Shown: piece by piece, positions 43,909 through 52,961 of the stretch
Numbering within the stretch: position 1 is the first letter of the stretch
How the letters are laid out: each line of letters opens with the position of its first letter
Assembly (NCBI GenBank): GCA_004020545.1
Contig: SAQE01000030.1
Span: 1 to 64,000 of the forward strand
Reading direction: 5' to 3'
Length of the DNA: 64,000 nucleotides
Origin: Mesorhizobium sp.
GTDB taxonomy: Bacteria; Pseudomonadota; Alphaproteobacteria; Rhizobiales; Rhizobiaceae
The notes under the pieces: generated by a model
Told to the model about the DNA's origin: nothing
The model's database searches: none
Seen by the model: only the letters and a program-made list of their open reading frames with translations
Program-made: the position numbers and the translations under genes

Positions 43909-44967
43909 ATGAACCTCATCTGCGCCGCGCTCCTCCTCATCGCGTTCTTCTTTGCCCTTGCCGGCGTCACCCGTGCCGGCGTTTGGCTGGTCGAGCGTCG
44001 CAACCCGCCGGTCGGCCAATTCGCCGACATCGACGGCGCCCGCATCCACTACGTCCACGTGTCCGCCTCGGCCGGCGCCGATTTGCCGCCGGTCGTTTTC
44101 ATCCATGGCGCCAGCGCCAACCTCAAGGACCAAATGCTGCCGCTGAGGCCGCTGCTCGAGGGCCGCGCCGAGCTGCTGTTCCTCGACCGGCCCGGCTTCG
44201 GCTGGTCGGGGCGCGGCAACAACGAAACGCTGGCGGCGCAGGCCAACACCATCGCCGCGCTGATGGATCGTCTCGGCATCCAAAGGGCGATCGTCGTCGG
44301 TCATTCCTTCGGCGGCGCGGTCACCACCGCCTTTGCCCGCGAGCATCCCGAAAGGACGGTCGGTCTCGTCTTGCTGGCGCCCGTCAGCCATCCCTGGCCT
44401 GGCGGCGCGACCGCCTGGTATTACAAGCTGACGGCCGTTCCGGTGGTTGGCTGGCTGTTTTCCGAGACGGTTGCGTACTCAGCCGGCATGCTGCAGATCG
44501 GCAATGCCACGGCCTGCGTGTTTTCGCCGAACCATGTGCCGAAGGGCTATATCGGCAGGACCTCGATCCCGCTTGTGCTGAGGCCGCCCGCCTTCCGTGC
44601 CAACGCCCGCGACGTGGCCCAACTCTACGACTACGTATGCGCAGCCTCGCCGGGTTACCGCGAAATCAAGGCGCCGACCGTCGTCATCTCCGGCGATCGC
44701 GACAAGGTGGTCTATGCCACGGTTCATTCCGTTGGCCTGGAGCGCGATATTCCCGGCGCCGAGCTGGTCTGGGTCGCAAATCTCGGCCATAAGCCGGACT
44801 GGATCGCAGCCGACCTCGTCGTCGGCGCGATCGGGAGAGTGGCCGGTGTGGCAGTCGACCTCGAGGCAATGGCAAGTATCGTGGAAGGCCGCATCGCTGG
44901 CGACGCCCAGGGCGCGGGGAGATTTCCAGAACTCAAGGCCCCGGACGCCGAATTGGCGCCGGGCTGA
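43909..44967 (+). CDS. alpha/beta hydrolase (membrane-anchored)
   Basis: A 352-residue alpha/beta hydrolase with an N-terminal hydrophobic helix (ICAALLLIAFFFALAGV) that may anchor it to the membrane. Core motifs are the HG segment VVFIHGASANLKDQM, FLDRPGFGWSGRG, the nucleophile elbow VVGHSFGGAVTT, acid region VVISGDRDKVVY and the final His in ANLGHKPDW. The C-terminal ~50 residues are an extension. Substrate unknown. The ATG at 43909 lies 33 bases past the tandem repeat. Confidence 0.85.
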   Translation: MNLICAALLLIAFFFALAGVTRAGVWLVERRNPPVGQFADIDGARIHYVHVSASAGADLPPVVFIHGASANLKDQMLPLRPLLEGRAELLFLDRPGFGWSGRGNNETLAAQANTIAALMDRLGIQRAIVVGHSFGGAVTTAFAREHPERTVGLVLLAPVSHPWPGGATAWYYKLTAVPVVGWLFSETVAYSAGMLQIGNATACVFSPNHVPKGYIGRTSIPLVLRPPAFRANARDVAQLYDYVCAASPGYREIKAPTVVISGDRDKVVYATVHSVGLERDIPGAELVWVANLGHKPDWIAADLVVGAIGRVAGVAVDLEAMASIVEGRIAGDAQGAGRFPELKAPDAELAPG

Positions 44968-45003
44968 GCAGTTTCACCGTCGTGCTTGAAAGACCTCAAC
45001 GCA

Positions 45004-45202
45004 GCGCTGCCCCTCATCGCCCTGCCGGGCACTTCTCCCCGCATAGTGACGGGGAGAAGAACGCTGTCATCGCCGATTTTGCCAATCGGCAACGTGGAAG
45101 CGATGGCGCCGACGCCAAAGCTTCTCCCCGTCACTACACGGGGAAGCCAATTGCTTGGCTTTTCGAAGGACGAAAGCCGGCAGGCGGATGAGGGGCGGCG
45201 CC
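45004..45202. repeat. composite palindromic repeat (MITE-like)
   Basis: Outer motifs are GCGCTGCCCCTCATCGCCCT (45004-45023) and an inverse ATGAGGGGCGGCGC (45189-45202). Inside are two TTCTCCCC hairpins: ACTTCTCCCC...GGGGAGAAG near 45030-45059 and CTTCTCCCC...GGGGAAG near 45120-45145. The whole forms a ~200-bp inverted structure between convergent genes. Motifs match those at 60-277. Confidence 0.7.
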
Positions 45203-45251
45203 AACCTTGAAAAGGTTTCAAACGGCGGTCACAGCAGACCAGCTCTTACGG

Positions 45252-46679
45252 CTAGTGCGTCTCCGACCCCACATACGCAATGCGCAGCATGTTGGTCGAC
45301 CCGGGCGTCCTCAGCGGCACGCCGGCAGTGATGATGACGCGGTCGCCCGGCTTGCCGAAGCCTTCGTCGAGGGCGATGCGGCAGGCCCGGTCGACCATGT
45401 CGTCGAGGTCGATGGCATCCTCCGAAACCACGCAATGCGTGCCCCACAGGAGCGATAGCCGCCGCGCCGTGTTGACGATCGGCGACAGCGCCACGATCGG
45501 CACCTGCGGACGCTCGCGCGCGGCGCGGAGCCCAGTGGTGCCGGAGGCGGTGTAGGTGATGATCGCCGACAATTTCAGCGTCTCCGCGATCTCGCGCGCG
45601 GCGAGCGAGATCGCGTCCGCGCCGGTCGCTTCCGGCTCGGAGCGCTGGGCGTTGATGATGCCGGCATAGGTCGGGTCGGTTTCGACCTTGGTGGCGATGC
45701 GGTTCATCATGGCGACCGCCTCGACCGGATAGGCGCCGGCCGCGGATTCGGCCGAAAGCATGATCGCGTCCGCGCCCTCGAACACGGCGATCGACACGTC
45801 CGAGACTTCGGCACGAGTCGGCACCGGCGCGGTGATCATCGATTCCAGCATCTGGGTCGCGATCACCACCGGCTTGCCGGCGCGGCGCGCCGCGCGCGTG
45901 ATCTGCTTCTGGATGCCGGGCACGGCTTCGAGCGGCATCTCGACGCCGAGATCGCCGCGCGCGACCATCAGCGCGTCCGAGAGTTCGATGATCTCGGCCA
46001 GACGAGCGACCGCCTGCGGCTTCTCGATCTTGGCCATGATCAGCGCCCGGCCGCGCGCGATCTTGCGGGCCTCCGCCAGATCCTCCGGCCGCTGCACGAA
46101 GGACAGCGCCACCCAGTCGACGCTCGCCGCCAGCACCGCGTCGAGATCGGCGCGATCCTTCTCGGTCAGCGCACCGACCGGAAGGTCGGTGTCGGGCAGG
46201 CTGACGCCCTTCTTGTCGGAAATGCCGGTGCCGGCGACGACCGTGCAGGTGATCGACTTGCCGTCACTCTTCACCGCCTTGAGCTCCAGCTTGCCGTCGT
46301 CGATCAAAAGGCGGTGACCGGCCTCGACCGAGGTCAGGATTTCGGGATGCGGCAGGTAGACACGGCTGGACGTTCCGGGTTCCGGATTGTCGTCGAGCGT
46401 GAAGGTCTGGCCGACGGTCAGCGCTTCCTTGCCATTGGCGAACTTGCCGACCCTGAGCTTCGGCCCCTGCAGGTCGGCGAGAATGCCGATCGGCCGGCCG
46501 ACGGCCGCCTCGACGGCGCGGATGCGGCCGACCAGCGTGCGCATCAGCTCGTGGTCGGTATGGCTCATATTGATGCGGAAGACATCGGCGCCCGCTTCGA
46601 AGAGCTTTCTCAGCATCTCCTCTGACGAGGAAGCCGGACCGATGGTGGCGAGGATCTTGACCTTGCGGATACGTCTCAT
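45252..46679 (-). CDS. pyk: pyruvate kinase
   Basis: Pyruvate kinase makes ATP and pyruvate from phosphoenolpyruvate in the last step of glycolysis. The 475-residue protein opens with KVKILATIGPASSSEEMLRKLFEAGADVFRINMSH. It has the catalytic lysine region ALIMAKIEKPQAVARL, the MVARGDLGVEMPLEAVPGIQK block, and the C-terminal allosteric domain (YTASGTTGLRAARERPQVPIVALSP). The ATG at 46679 overlaps the stop of the DUF1036 gene by four bases, so the two are coupled. Confidence 0.95.
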   Translation of the reverse strand: MRRIRKVKILATIGPASSSEEMLRKLFEAGADVFRINMSHTDHELMRTLVGRIRAVEAAVGRPIGILADLQGPKLRVGKFANGKEALTVGQTFTLDDNPEPGTSSRVYLPHPEILTSVEAGHRLLIDDGKLELKAVKSDGKSITCTVVAGTGISDKKGVSLPDTDLPVGALTEKDRADLDAVLAASVDWVALSFVQRPEDLAEARKIARGRALIMAKIEKPQAVARLAEIIELSDALMVARGDLGVEMPLEAVPGIQKQITRAARRAGKPVVIATQMLESMITAPVPTRAEVSDVSIAVFEGADAIMLSAESAAGAYPVEAVAMMNRIATKVETDPTYAGIINAQRSEPEATGADAISLAAREIAETLKLSAIITYTASGTTGLRAARERPQVPIVALSPIVNTARRLSLLWGTHCVVSEDAIDLDDMVDRACRIALDEGFGKPGDRVIITAGVPLRTPGSTNMLRIAYVGSETH

Positions 46680-47164
46680 TGACTGTTTGTTCCCGGAGCG
46701 GGGGTCGCTGGCGCGCCTCCCGTTGCGGGCTCGTCGGTCAGCTGGACCATCCAGCTTGCCTGCTCGCCCGTGTCATATTCCTGAAATCCGGCGCGCTGGA
46801 AGCCCCGGGCGACGCAATCATTCACGCCGGCAATCTTGAACTCTTTTTCGGCGACGCACATGTTGATCGGGCCGTCCCAACGCCCGCCGCGCTCGGCGTC
46901 TTCTGCATAAAGATAGTAAAACCTTGATGACAGCGGTCCCTCGATCAGCGTCTTGCAGGTCGATCCCTCGATGTGCCACCAGCCTTCGGTGATCCAGCCG
47001 GCCTTGGCGCGATAGCCGATGCCGACGCCGACCAGGTTTTGTGTCGCGTTGCAGACGCGGAAGTCGGCGCGGGCAGGCGAGGTCGTGCAAAGCGCGCTGA
47101 GACCCGCGCCAAAGATCAGGAGCGGCAGGGCCAGGCGCTTGCGCAGCCTGCCGGCGAAAACCAT
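46676..47164 (-). CDS. DUF1036 family secreted protein
   Basis: A 162-residue protein with a signal peptide (RLALPLLIFGAGLSALCTTSPARA) and a DUF1036 domain: DFRVCNATQNLVGVGIGYRAKAGWITEGWWHIEGSTCKTLIEGPLSSRFYYLYAEDAERGG. The family is common in alphaproteobacteria, and its role is unknown. The tail is Pro/Ala/Thr-rich. Among several in-frame ATGs, the one at 47164 follows GAGGGG at good spacing. Its stop overlaps the pyruvate kinase start, an arrangement that is also seen in other rhizobia. Confidence 0.85.
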   Translation of the reverse strand: MVFAGRLRKRLALPLLIFGAGLSALCTTSPARADFRVCNATQNLVGVGIGYRAKAGWITEGWWHIEGSTCKTLIEGPLSSRFYYLYAEDAERGGRWDGPINMCVAEKEFKIAGVNDCVARGFQRAGFQEYDTGEQASWMVQLTDEPATGGAPATPAPGTNSQ

Positions 47165-47410
47165 TCCAAATCCCCTCACGAACCACATCGGCATCTCTCG
47201 AAGCCCCTTTTCAGCAAACTCCGGGCGCATGTCAACGCGCCGTTTTGTTCAATTCCAATCGATTTAGAAAGGCCCGGCGCGCGGTAAGTCGTCCCCATTC
47301 GGGATTTTTTGCAGAAACCGTGGCCAAACAACGGCATTGCGCCTGCGTCCTCTTCGTGGAATGACGATACCACCCTGCCCGGATGCCAGCGACCGACCCA
47401 TTTTCAGCCG

Positions 47411-48208
47411 ATGACCCGATCCACAGTTTTCGCGCCTTTCGATATCGTCGAGGGCGACCGCAAGAAAGGCATCGTGCTTCTGGCCGATCACGCCCGCCGC
47501 GACCTTCCGGAGGAGTATGGCAGCCTCGGCCTGCCGGCTGCCGAGTTCGAGCGCCACATCGCCTATGACATCGGCGTCGAGACGGTGACGCGCGAGCTGG
47601 CGGGGGCGCTCGACGCGCCGGCGATGCTTGCCGGCTTCTCGCGGCTCCTGATCGATCCCAACCGGGGCGAGGACGACCCGACGCTGATCCGTCAGCTCTA
47701 TGACGGCACCATCGTGCCGGGCAACTATCCGATGGCCGCCGAGGAGCGGGAGAAACGGCTCGACCGCTTCTACCGGCCCTATCACGACGCCGTCGGCGCC
47801 ATGATCGCCTCGGTGGCGCACGCCTCGGGGAAAGCGCCGTTCATCTTCTCCGTGCATTCCTTCACCCCTCGCATGCAAGGCTTCATCCGGCCCTGGCATG
47901 TCGGCATCCTGTGGGACCTCGACGACCGCGTGGCGCGGCCGCTGATCGACATGCTGGCCGAGGACGAAAACCTCGTCGTCGGCGACAACGAGCCCTATGA
48001 CGGCGCCTTGCGCGGCGACACCATGTTCCGCCACGCCATCGTCAACGGCTACGCCCATGCGCTGATCGAGATCCGCCAGGACCTGATCGCCGACCGCGCC
48101 GGTGCTCTTGCATGGGCCGAGCGGCTGGCGCCGATCGTTGACGCCATCGACCGCCGTGCCGATATACACCAGGTGAAGATGTTCGGCTCGCGCACCGGGC
48201 CAGCATGA
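47411..48208 (+). CDS. N-formylglutamate amidohydrolase family protein
   Basis: A 265-residue zinc-type amidohydrolase of the N-formylglutamate deformylase family, which would release formate and glutamate. Motifs include GIVLLADHARRDLPEEYGSLGL, the RLLIDPNRGEDDPTLI stretch and FSVHSFTPRMQGFIRPWHVGILWD. Closely related rhizobial proteins stand alone, away from hut genes, so the natural substrate may differ. The ATG at 47411 is the best start by homology of the first strand. The downstream DUF1244 frame opens with an overlap, so they are probably cotranscribed. Confidence 0.87.
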   Translation: MTRSTVFAPFDIVEGDRKKGIVLLADHARRDLPEEYGSLGLPAAEFERHIAYDIGVETVTRELAGALDAPAMLAGFSRLLIDPNRGEDDPTLIRQLYDGTIVPGNYPMAAEEREKRLDRFYRPYHDAVGAMIASVAHASGKAPFIFSVHSFTPRMQGFIRPWHVGILWDLDDRVARPLIDMLAEDENLVVGDNEPYDGALRGDTMFRHAIVNGYAHALIEIRQDLIADRAGALAWAERLAPIVDAIDRRADIHQVKMFGSRTGPA

Positions 48209-48234
48209 TGACCGTCAGGCCGAGAATAGACAAA

Positions 48235-48543
48235 ATGACCGAACTCAGCGAAGAGCAAAGACGCGATTTCGAGGCGGCAGCCTTCCGCCGGTTGGTCGAT
48301 CACCTGCGCCAGCGCGGCGACGTCCAGAACATCGACCTGATGAACCTGGCCGGCTTCTGCCGCAATTGCCTGTCGAACTGGTATCGCGAGGCCGCCGAAG
48401 CCGACGGCGTTGCTTTGTCGAAGGATGAATCGCGCGAGATCATCTACGGCATGCCTTATGCTGAATGGCAGGCGCTGAACCAGACCGCAGCGTCGGAGAC
48501 CAAGAAGGCGGAGTTCGAGGCCAAACGCCCCAAGGATCACTAG
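48235..48543 (+). CDS. DUF1244 family protein (102 aa)
   Basis: A 102-residue protein matching DUF1244: FEAAAFRRLVDHLRQRGDVQNIDLMNLAGFCRNCLSNWYREAAEADGVALSKDESREIIYGMPYAEW. The CRNC pair could bind a metal, but no function is assigned that I know of. The family's usual start is MTEL-like, so the ATG at 48235 is chosen. An upstream ATG at 48205 overlaps the amidohydrolase stop by four bases and is also possible. Two tandem repeat copies start directly after its stop. Confidence 0.88.
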   Translation: MTELSEEQRRDFEAAAFRRLVDHLRQRGDVQNIDLMNLAGFCRNCLSNWYREAAEADGVALSKDESREIIYGMPYAEWQALNQTAASETKKAEFEAKRPKDH

Positions 48544-48747
48544 AGCAATTCCAGGAAAGGTGTGAAACGGCTTTCCGTCCGGAATTGCGTCAAACAAGGA
48601 AGATGGAGCGGTTCTGCGTTGCCATGAAACGGTGAACCGCTCCTAAAGCAATTCCAGGAAAAGTGTGAGCGGTTTTCCGTCCGGAATTGCGTCAAAACAA
48701 AGAGATAGAGCGGGTCGCCGTTTCCGTGAAACGGTGAACTGCTCTAG
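48544..48747. repeat. dispersed palindromic repeat, two full tandem copies
   Basis: Copy one (48544-48643) and copy two (48645-48747) each read AGCAATTCCAGGAAA..., then CCGTCCGGAATTGCG, an AAACAA spacer, an AGAGCGG-type arm and its inverse (ACCGCTC). They differ by a few bases. Copy two is the best preserved in the window. They lie between convergent genes, where a tandem pair could stop transcription from both sides. Confidence 0.85.
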
Positions 48748-48775
48748 CGGAGCCCTCGATCCTGCGTTGAAGCCC

Positions 48776-49369
48776 CTACCCGGCTCGGCCCAGCGCTATG
48801 GCTGACCCCGTGAACGGCAGCACCAGATCATAACCGGCCGGCGCCGGCACGATCGGCGTTGCGGCGGAAGTGCCAAACTGGGTGACACCCTCACCGAGAT
48901 GGTGCGCGAGATCGTGGCGGCGGCCGCCGAACTCAAACGCACTGCTGGCGACCAGGCGCGCGGAGAACACGTTGGTGCCGATCAGTTGCACCATCGTCGT
49001 TCCGGCGGAGACCGCGACCGTCGTGCCCGCCACCAGGCTGGTACGGCGGAAGGTCGCGATGCATTCGCCTTGTTCGAACGAAGCCGGATCGTCGAAGGTC
49101 GCCATTGGCCGGCGCTGCAGATAGAGCGAGAACTCCCCTACCGGATCGAGCCCGAGCGACAGCGCGCCGTTGTCGATCCCCGGGGCCTTGAACGGCTTTG
49201 CGGCGAAAGTGAAATGCGCTGCCGTCTCGGCGCGATTGCCGTCGAACAGCGGCACGTCGAGGAACGGCAGATGCAGGAAATATCCGTAGTCGGCCACTGC
49301 GCCATCCTCGGCGCGATAGAAGCGGCCGGTGGCGTACCAGGCGAGTTCGGCGGGAAGCAGAGCGGTCAT
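48776..49369 (-). CDS. conserved hypothetical protein (197 aa)
   Basis: I do not recognise a named family. The 197-residue product has no signal peptide or membrane segment. It looks mainly beta-strand: LAWYATGRFYRAEDGAVADYGYFLHLPFLDVPLFDG, then AHFTFAAKPFKAPGIDNGALSLGLDPVGEFSLYLQRRP. Residue use and codon bias match neighbouring genes, so it should be real. It is divergent from the MFS gene at 49548, with a 178-base gap in which I see no clear element. No operon partner is evident. Confidence 0.7.
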   Translation of the reverse strand: MTALLPAELAWYATGRFYRAEDGAVADYGYFLHLPFLDVPLFDGNRAETAAHFTFAAKPFKAPGIDNGALSLGLDPVGEFSLYLQRRPMATFDDPASFEQGECIATFRRTSLVAGTTVAVSAGTTMVQLIGTNVFSARLVASSAFEFGGRRHDLAHHLGEGVTQFGTSAATPIVPAPAGYDLVLPFTGSAIALGRAG

Positions 49370-49547
49370 GCGGGATCCTGTGATGTCTGGGAAGGAAACA
49401 CCGCGACTGTGCCCCGCTTTGCTGCAGGCGGGAAGCGCCGCATCGCTGACGCGCTTGGCCCAAGCGCTTTCGGCCGACGACGCTTGACTGCCGTTTGAAT
49501 CGATCTAATTTCCCGCCCAAACCCATCGGCGCACCGGATTTCAGAAC

Positions 49548-50726
49548 ATGAGCGCGCAAAACATGCAGGCCGCGAGGCGTGGCCGCTGGGCTGTGGCCGG
49601 CATCTTTCTTGTCAATGGCTTTCTCACCGGCAGCTGGGCGCCGCAGATCCCGGTGTTCCTCACCCGTCTGGACATCTCGAAATTCACGCTCGGCCTGCTG
49701 ATCCTTTTGTTCGGCGTCGGCGCAGTGATGGCGATGACCTGGTGCGGCCATCTCATTTCCAGGCATGGCTCGCGCACCGTCCTGCGCTGGTTCGGCCTCT
49801 GCGGCAGCTTCGGCCTGCTGGTCGTCGCGCTCGCCCCCAACGTGCCGCTGGCGGCAATCGCCATGCTTGTCTTCGGCGGCTCGATCGGCGGCATGGATGT
49901 CGCCATGAACTCCAACGCCGTGGTTGTTGAGCGGCGGCTGTCGCGCGCGATCATGTCGTCCTCGCATGGTTTTTGGAGCCTCGGCGGCTTCGCCGGCGGC
50001 GCGCTTGGCGGCTACTCCATCCAGAATTACGGCCATCTCGCCCACGCCATCGTGGTGACCGTGATCGCCTTCGCCGTCGTCGCCCTTGCCATTCGTTACC
50101 TCATCGCCGAGGACAGACCGCGGGTCGCCGAGCATCTGAAATTCACGCTGCCGCGGCACGCCATGGTCTATCTGGTCGGGCTGATGGCGCTGCTCACCAT
50201 GGTCTCCGAGGGTGCTGTGCTCGACTGGGCGGCGCTCTACCTCCACCAGGAACTCGGCGCCGACCTTGCGATTGCCGGCCTCGCCTACGCAGCCTTCTCC
50301 GGCGTCATGGCGCTGATGCGCTTCCTGGGCGACGGCGTGCGCAACCGCTTTGGCGCGGTGGCGACGCTGCGCGGCTCGGCGCTTGTCGCCGCCGCCGGCA
50401 TGTTGGTGGCGGGCTTATCGCCCTCGCCCTGGCTTGCGATTGCCGCCTTCGCCTTTTGCGGCTTCGGCATCGCCAACATGGTGCCGATCCTGTTCTCGGC
50501 CGGCGGCAACCAGGAAGGCATGTCTTCCGGCACCGGCATGAGCGTCGTCACCACCATGGGCTATTCCGGCATTCTGGTGGCGCCGTCGGCGATCGGCTTC
50601 GTCGCCGAACGTTTCAGCTTCGGCCCGATCTTCATCGCGCTCTCCGGCCTGCTGGTCATCGTGCTGTTGATGGCGGGGCTGGCTCACCGGGCCGAGTTCG
50701 CCCCCGCTCCGGCGCCCGCCGAATAG
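49548..50726 (+). CDS. MFS transporter (YbjJ-like)
   Basis: A 392-residue major facilitator with about 12 hydrophobic segments. Features are the N-terminal AVAGIFLVNGFLTGSWAPQIPVFLTRLDISKFTLGLLILLFGVGAVMAM block, as in YbjJ-type transporters, and MDVAMNSNAVVVERRLSRAIMSSSHGFWSLGGFAGG, a conserved family motif. Substrate unknown. Its 3' end overlaps the C-terminal end of the frameshifted LysR gene on the other strand by ~40 bases. The ATG at 49548 is chosen as the first Met of the natural start. Confidence 0.85.
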   Translation: MSAQNMQAARRGRWAVAGIFLVNGFLTGSWAPQIPVFLTRLDISKFTLGLLILLFGVGAVMAMTWCGHLISRHGSRTVLRWFGLCGSFGLLVVALAPNVPLAAIAMLVFGGSIGGMDVAMNSNAVVVERRLSRAIMSSSHGFWSLGGFAGGALGGYSIQNYGHLAHAIVVTVIAFAVVALAIRYLIAEDRPRVAEHLKFTLPRHAMVYLVGLMALLTMVSEGAVLDWAALYLHQELGADLAIAGLAYAAFSGVMALMRFLGDGVRNRFGAVATLRGSALVAAAGMLVAGLSPSPWLAIAAFAFCGFGIANMVPILFSAGGNQEGMSSGTGMSVVTTMGYSGILVAPSAIGFVAERFSFGPIFIALSGLLVIVLLMAGLAHRAEFAPAPAPAE

Positions 50727-51594
50727 CGCTTCAGCTCCTCATGCAGGAAATCCGCCACGCGGCGGATGCGCATGCTGGTGCGCACATCGCGATGCATGGC
50801 GAGCCACACCGGCAACACGGGAAAGGGAACCTCCGGCAAAAGCGTCTCAAGGTCCGGATCGCGTTTCGCGAGTGGCTCCTGGCCGATACCGATGCCGTTT
50901 CCGGCCCGGACTGCTTCCCACAGCACGATCTGGTTGTCGGTCCTGAAACGGAAGTTGCTGCGGCTGACCGGAATGCCGAAGGCGGTGAAGCCGCGAATAA
51001 TCTCGTCGCTGCGGTCGAATCCCACCAGGGCGTGATCGGCGAGGTCCGCTGGTTTTTCCGGCCGGCCGTGTCGAGATAGGGTCGGGCTGCACACAGGCAG
51101 AGCGGAATGTCGGTGACCTTGCGCGCCACCAGCTCGTTCTGCGCCGGCCTGACCATGCGGATGGCGATGTCGGCATCGCGGCGCAGCAGGTTCTCGACCT
51201 GATTGGAGGCGACGATCTCGACCTCGATGCCCGGCTCCTCCTCGCCAAGGCGCGCCGTCATCCGCGGCAGCACATAGGCCGCGACCACCTCCGAGGCGGC
51301 AATCCGCACCGTGCCTTCGATCGCCTCGACCGATCCCAGCGCCAGCAGCGAGAAGGCGTTGGCCTGCTCGCTGACCGCCCGGCCGCGCTCATAGAGCGTG
51401 CTGCCGGCTTCCGTCAGCTCGTAGCCGCGCCGCCCGCGCCGGAACAGCGTGACGCCGAGCGCCTGTTCCAGCTCGACGATGTGGCGGCCGAGCGTCGGCT
51501 GGCTTGATGTCAGCGTGCGCGCGGCCGCCGAAAGGCTGCCGGTCTCGGCCACCGCCACGAAGCTCTTGATCAGGTTCCAGTCGAATTCTTTCAT
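50684..51594 (-). pseudogene. LysR-family regulator, broken by a frameshift
   Basis: The 5' part (from 51594) encodes a normal LysR N-terminus: NLIKSFVAVAETGSLSAAARTLTSSQPTLGRHIVELEQALGVTLFRRGRRGYELT, then the first half of the effector domain up to LCAARPYL. From about 51085-51068 the reading frame becomes nonsense, while another frame continues as RHGRPEKPADLADHALVGF... to RRVADFLHEELKRYS, ending at 50684. One missing base in the TATCTCGACACGG stretch explains this. It is either a recent pseudogene or a sequencing error. The gene is divergent from the NAD(P)-binding protein gene. Confidence 0.85.
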
Positions 51595-51690
51595 TCATTT
51601 TTGAATATCATATCGCCAGTTTCAGTCAATTTCCATTCGTTTCCGGAGTGTCCAGATTAAGCAGGCAAACGCAAGCAATGGAGATGAACA

Positions 51691-52647
51691 ATGACCAAGA
51701 TCGCAATTCTGGGCGCCAATGGCCGGCTCGGCCGCGTGGTTGGCAAGGCCTTCATCGACGCCGGCTTCGACGTCCGCGCCGTCACCCGTAGCGGCAAGGC
51801 GCCGGCCGAGCTCAAGGGCGCCACAGCGGTCACCGGCGATGCGCTCGACCGCCAGTCGCTGATCCGCGCAACGCAAGGCGTCGACATCATCTTCAACGGC
51901 CTGAACCCGATCTACACCGACTGGGGCAAGTGCCTGCCGATGGCCGAGAATGTCATGGCCGCCTGCCGCGCGAATGGCGCGCTCCACCTCTTCCCCGGCA
52001 CCGTCTACAATTACGGCTCGCCGATGCCGCAGGTGATCACGGAGGAGACGCCGTTCCATCCGACCACCGAGAAAGGCCGTATCCGCTGCGCCATGGAAGA
52101 CCTGTTCCGCCGTGAGGCCGAGGCCGGCCGCGTGCGCACCATCGTCCTGCGGGCCGGCGACTTCTTCGGCGGCACCGGCACCGGTTCCTGGTTCGACCTC
52201 GTCGTCGCCGCCAAGATGGAGAAGGGCGTCTACACTGCGCCCGGCCCGACCGACCTCGTGCACGAATGGGCCTATCTGCCGGACTTCGCCGTCGCCTTCG
52301 TCGGGCTGGCGCGCAACCTCGACAAGCTCGGCTTCTATGAGGCGCTGAATTTCCCGGGCCACGCCGTCACCGACCTCGACATCAAAGCCGCTGCGGAAAA
52401 AGCGCTCGGCCGCAAGCTGAAGCTTGCCTACATGCCCTGGTGGGTGCTGCGCGCCGGCAGCCCGTTCGTCGCCATGTGGCGCGAGATCGTCTCGATGTCC
52501 TATCTGCGCTTCGAGCCGCACCGGCTGACCTCGACGCGGCTCGAAGAAATCATCGGCGAAATCCCGCACACGCCGCTCGACCGGGCAGTGGCGGAAGCCA
52601 TCCAGGATATCGGCATCGCCGTCACACCCTCGCGCCAGGCCGCCTGA
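51691..52647 (+). CDS. NAD(P)-binding epimerase/reductase-like protein
   Basis: A 318-residue atypical or extended SDR. The Rossmann motif ILGANGRLGRVVGKAFIDAGFDVRAVTRSG is at the N-terminus, and LFPGTVYNYGSPMP holds a YxxxP region. No clear YxxxK pair is present, so the catalytic mechanism is uncertain. The C-terminal half (WWVLRAGSPFVAMWREIVSMSYLRFEPHRLTST) is family-like. The ATG at 51691 follows a GGAGATGAAC region. It is divergent from the broken LysR, the expected regulator, across a 96-base AT-rich gap, so control may be lost. Confidence 0.85.
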   Translation: MTKIAILGANGRLGRVVGKAFIDAGFDVRAVTRSGKAPAELKGATAVTGDALDRQSLIRATQGVDIIFNGLNPIYTDWGKCLPMAENVMAACRANGALHLFPGTVYNYGSPMPQVITEETPFHPTTEKGRIRCAMEDLFRREAEAGRVRTIVLRAGDFFGGTGTGSWFDLVVAAKMEKGVYTAPGPTDLVHEWAYLPDFAVAFVGLARNLDKLGFYEALNFPGHAVTDLDIKAAAEKALGRKLKLAYMPWWVLRAGSPFVAMWREIVSMSYLRFEPHRLTSTRLEEIIGEIPHTPLDRAVAEAIQDIGIAVTPSRQAA

Positions 52648-52671
52648 TCAAATCAAGGAGCGTCCTGGAAA

Positions 52672-52696
52672 CGGCCGGGCTTCGGAGGCCCGGCCG
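52672..52696. terminator. strong hairpin between convergent genes
   Basis: CGGCCGGGC and GCCCGGCCG form a perfect 9-bp stem with loop TTCGGAG. It lies 24 bases past the epimerase-like stop and 8 bases past the DUF3309 stop on the other strand. There is no long T run, so termination is probable but not certain. Confidence 0.55.
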
Positions 52697-52704
52697 TAAG
52701 TCGA

Positions 52705-52863
52705 TCAGATCCGGCCCAACAGCAACATGATCAGCAGAATGACCAGGATGACGCCGACGATACCTGACGGCCCGTAGCCCCAGGCCCGCGAATGCGGCCA
52801 AGCGGGCACGGCGCCGATCAGGATCAGGATCAGTATTATTACGAGAAGTGAACCGATCGTCAT
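52705..52863 (-). CDS. DUF3309 family small membrane protein (52 aa)
   Basis: A 52-residue protein with two hydrophobic segments (LLVIILILILIGAVP and IVGVILVILLIMLLLG) joined by AWPHSRAWGYGPSG, which is the DUF3309 signature. These proteins are frequent in alpha- and gammaproteobacteria and have no known function. The start ATG is at 52863 and the TGA at 52705-52707. It lies between the convergent epimerase-like gene and the RND operon, whose last gene ends at 52962 on the same strand. Confidence 0.85.
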   Translation of the reverse strand: MTIGSLLVIILILILIGAVPAWPHSRAWGYGPSGIVGVILVILLIMLLLGRI

Positions 52864-52961
52864 GAAAAGCCCTCGCCGTCTGGTTGAACTTCAAGGGAAC
52901 AATGCAAAAAGCCGCCCGGTTGTTCCCGGACGGCTCTTCGCATTCGGGCTTCGAAATCCCG

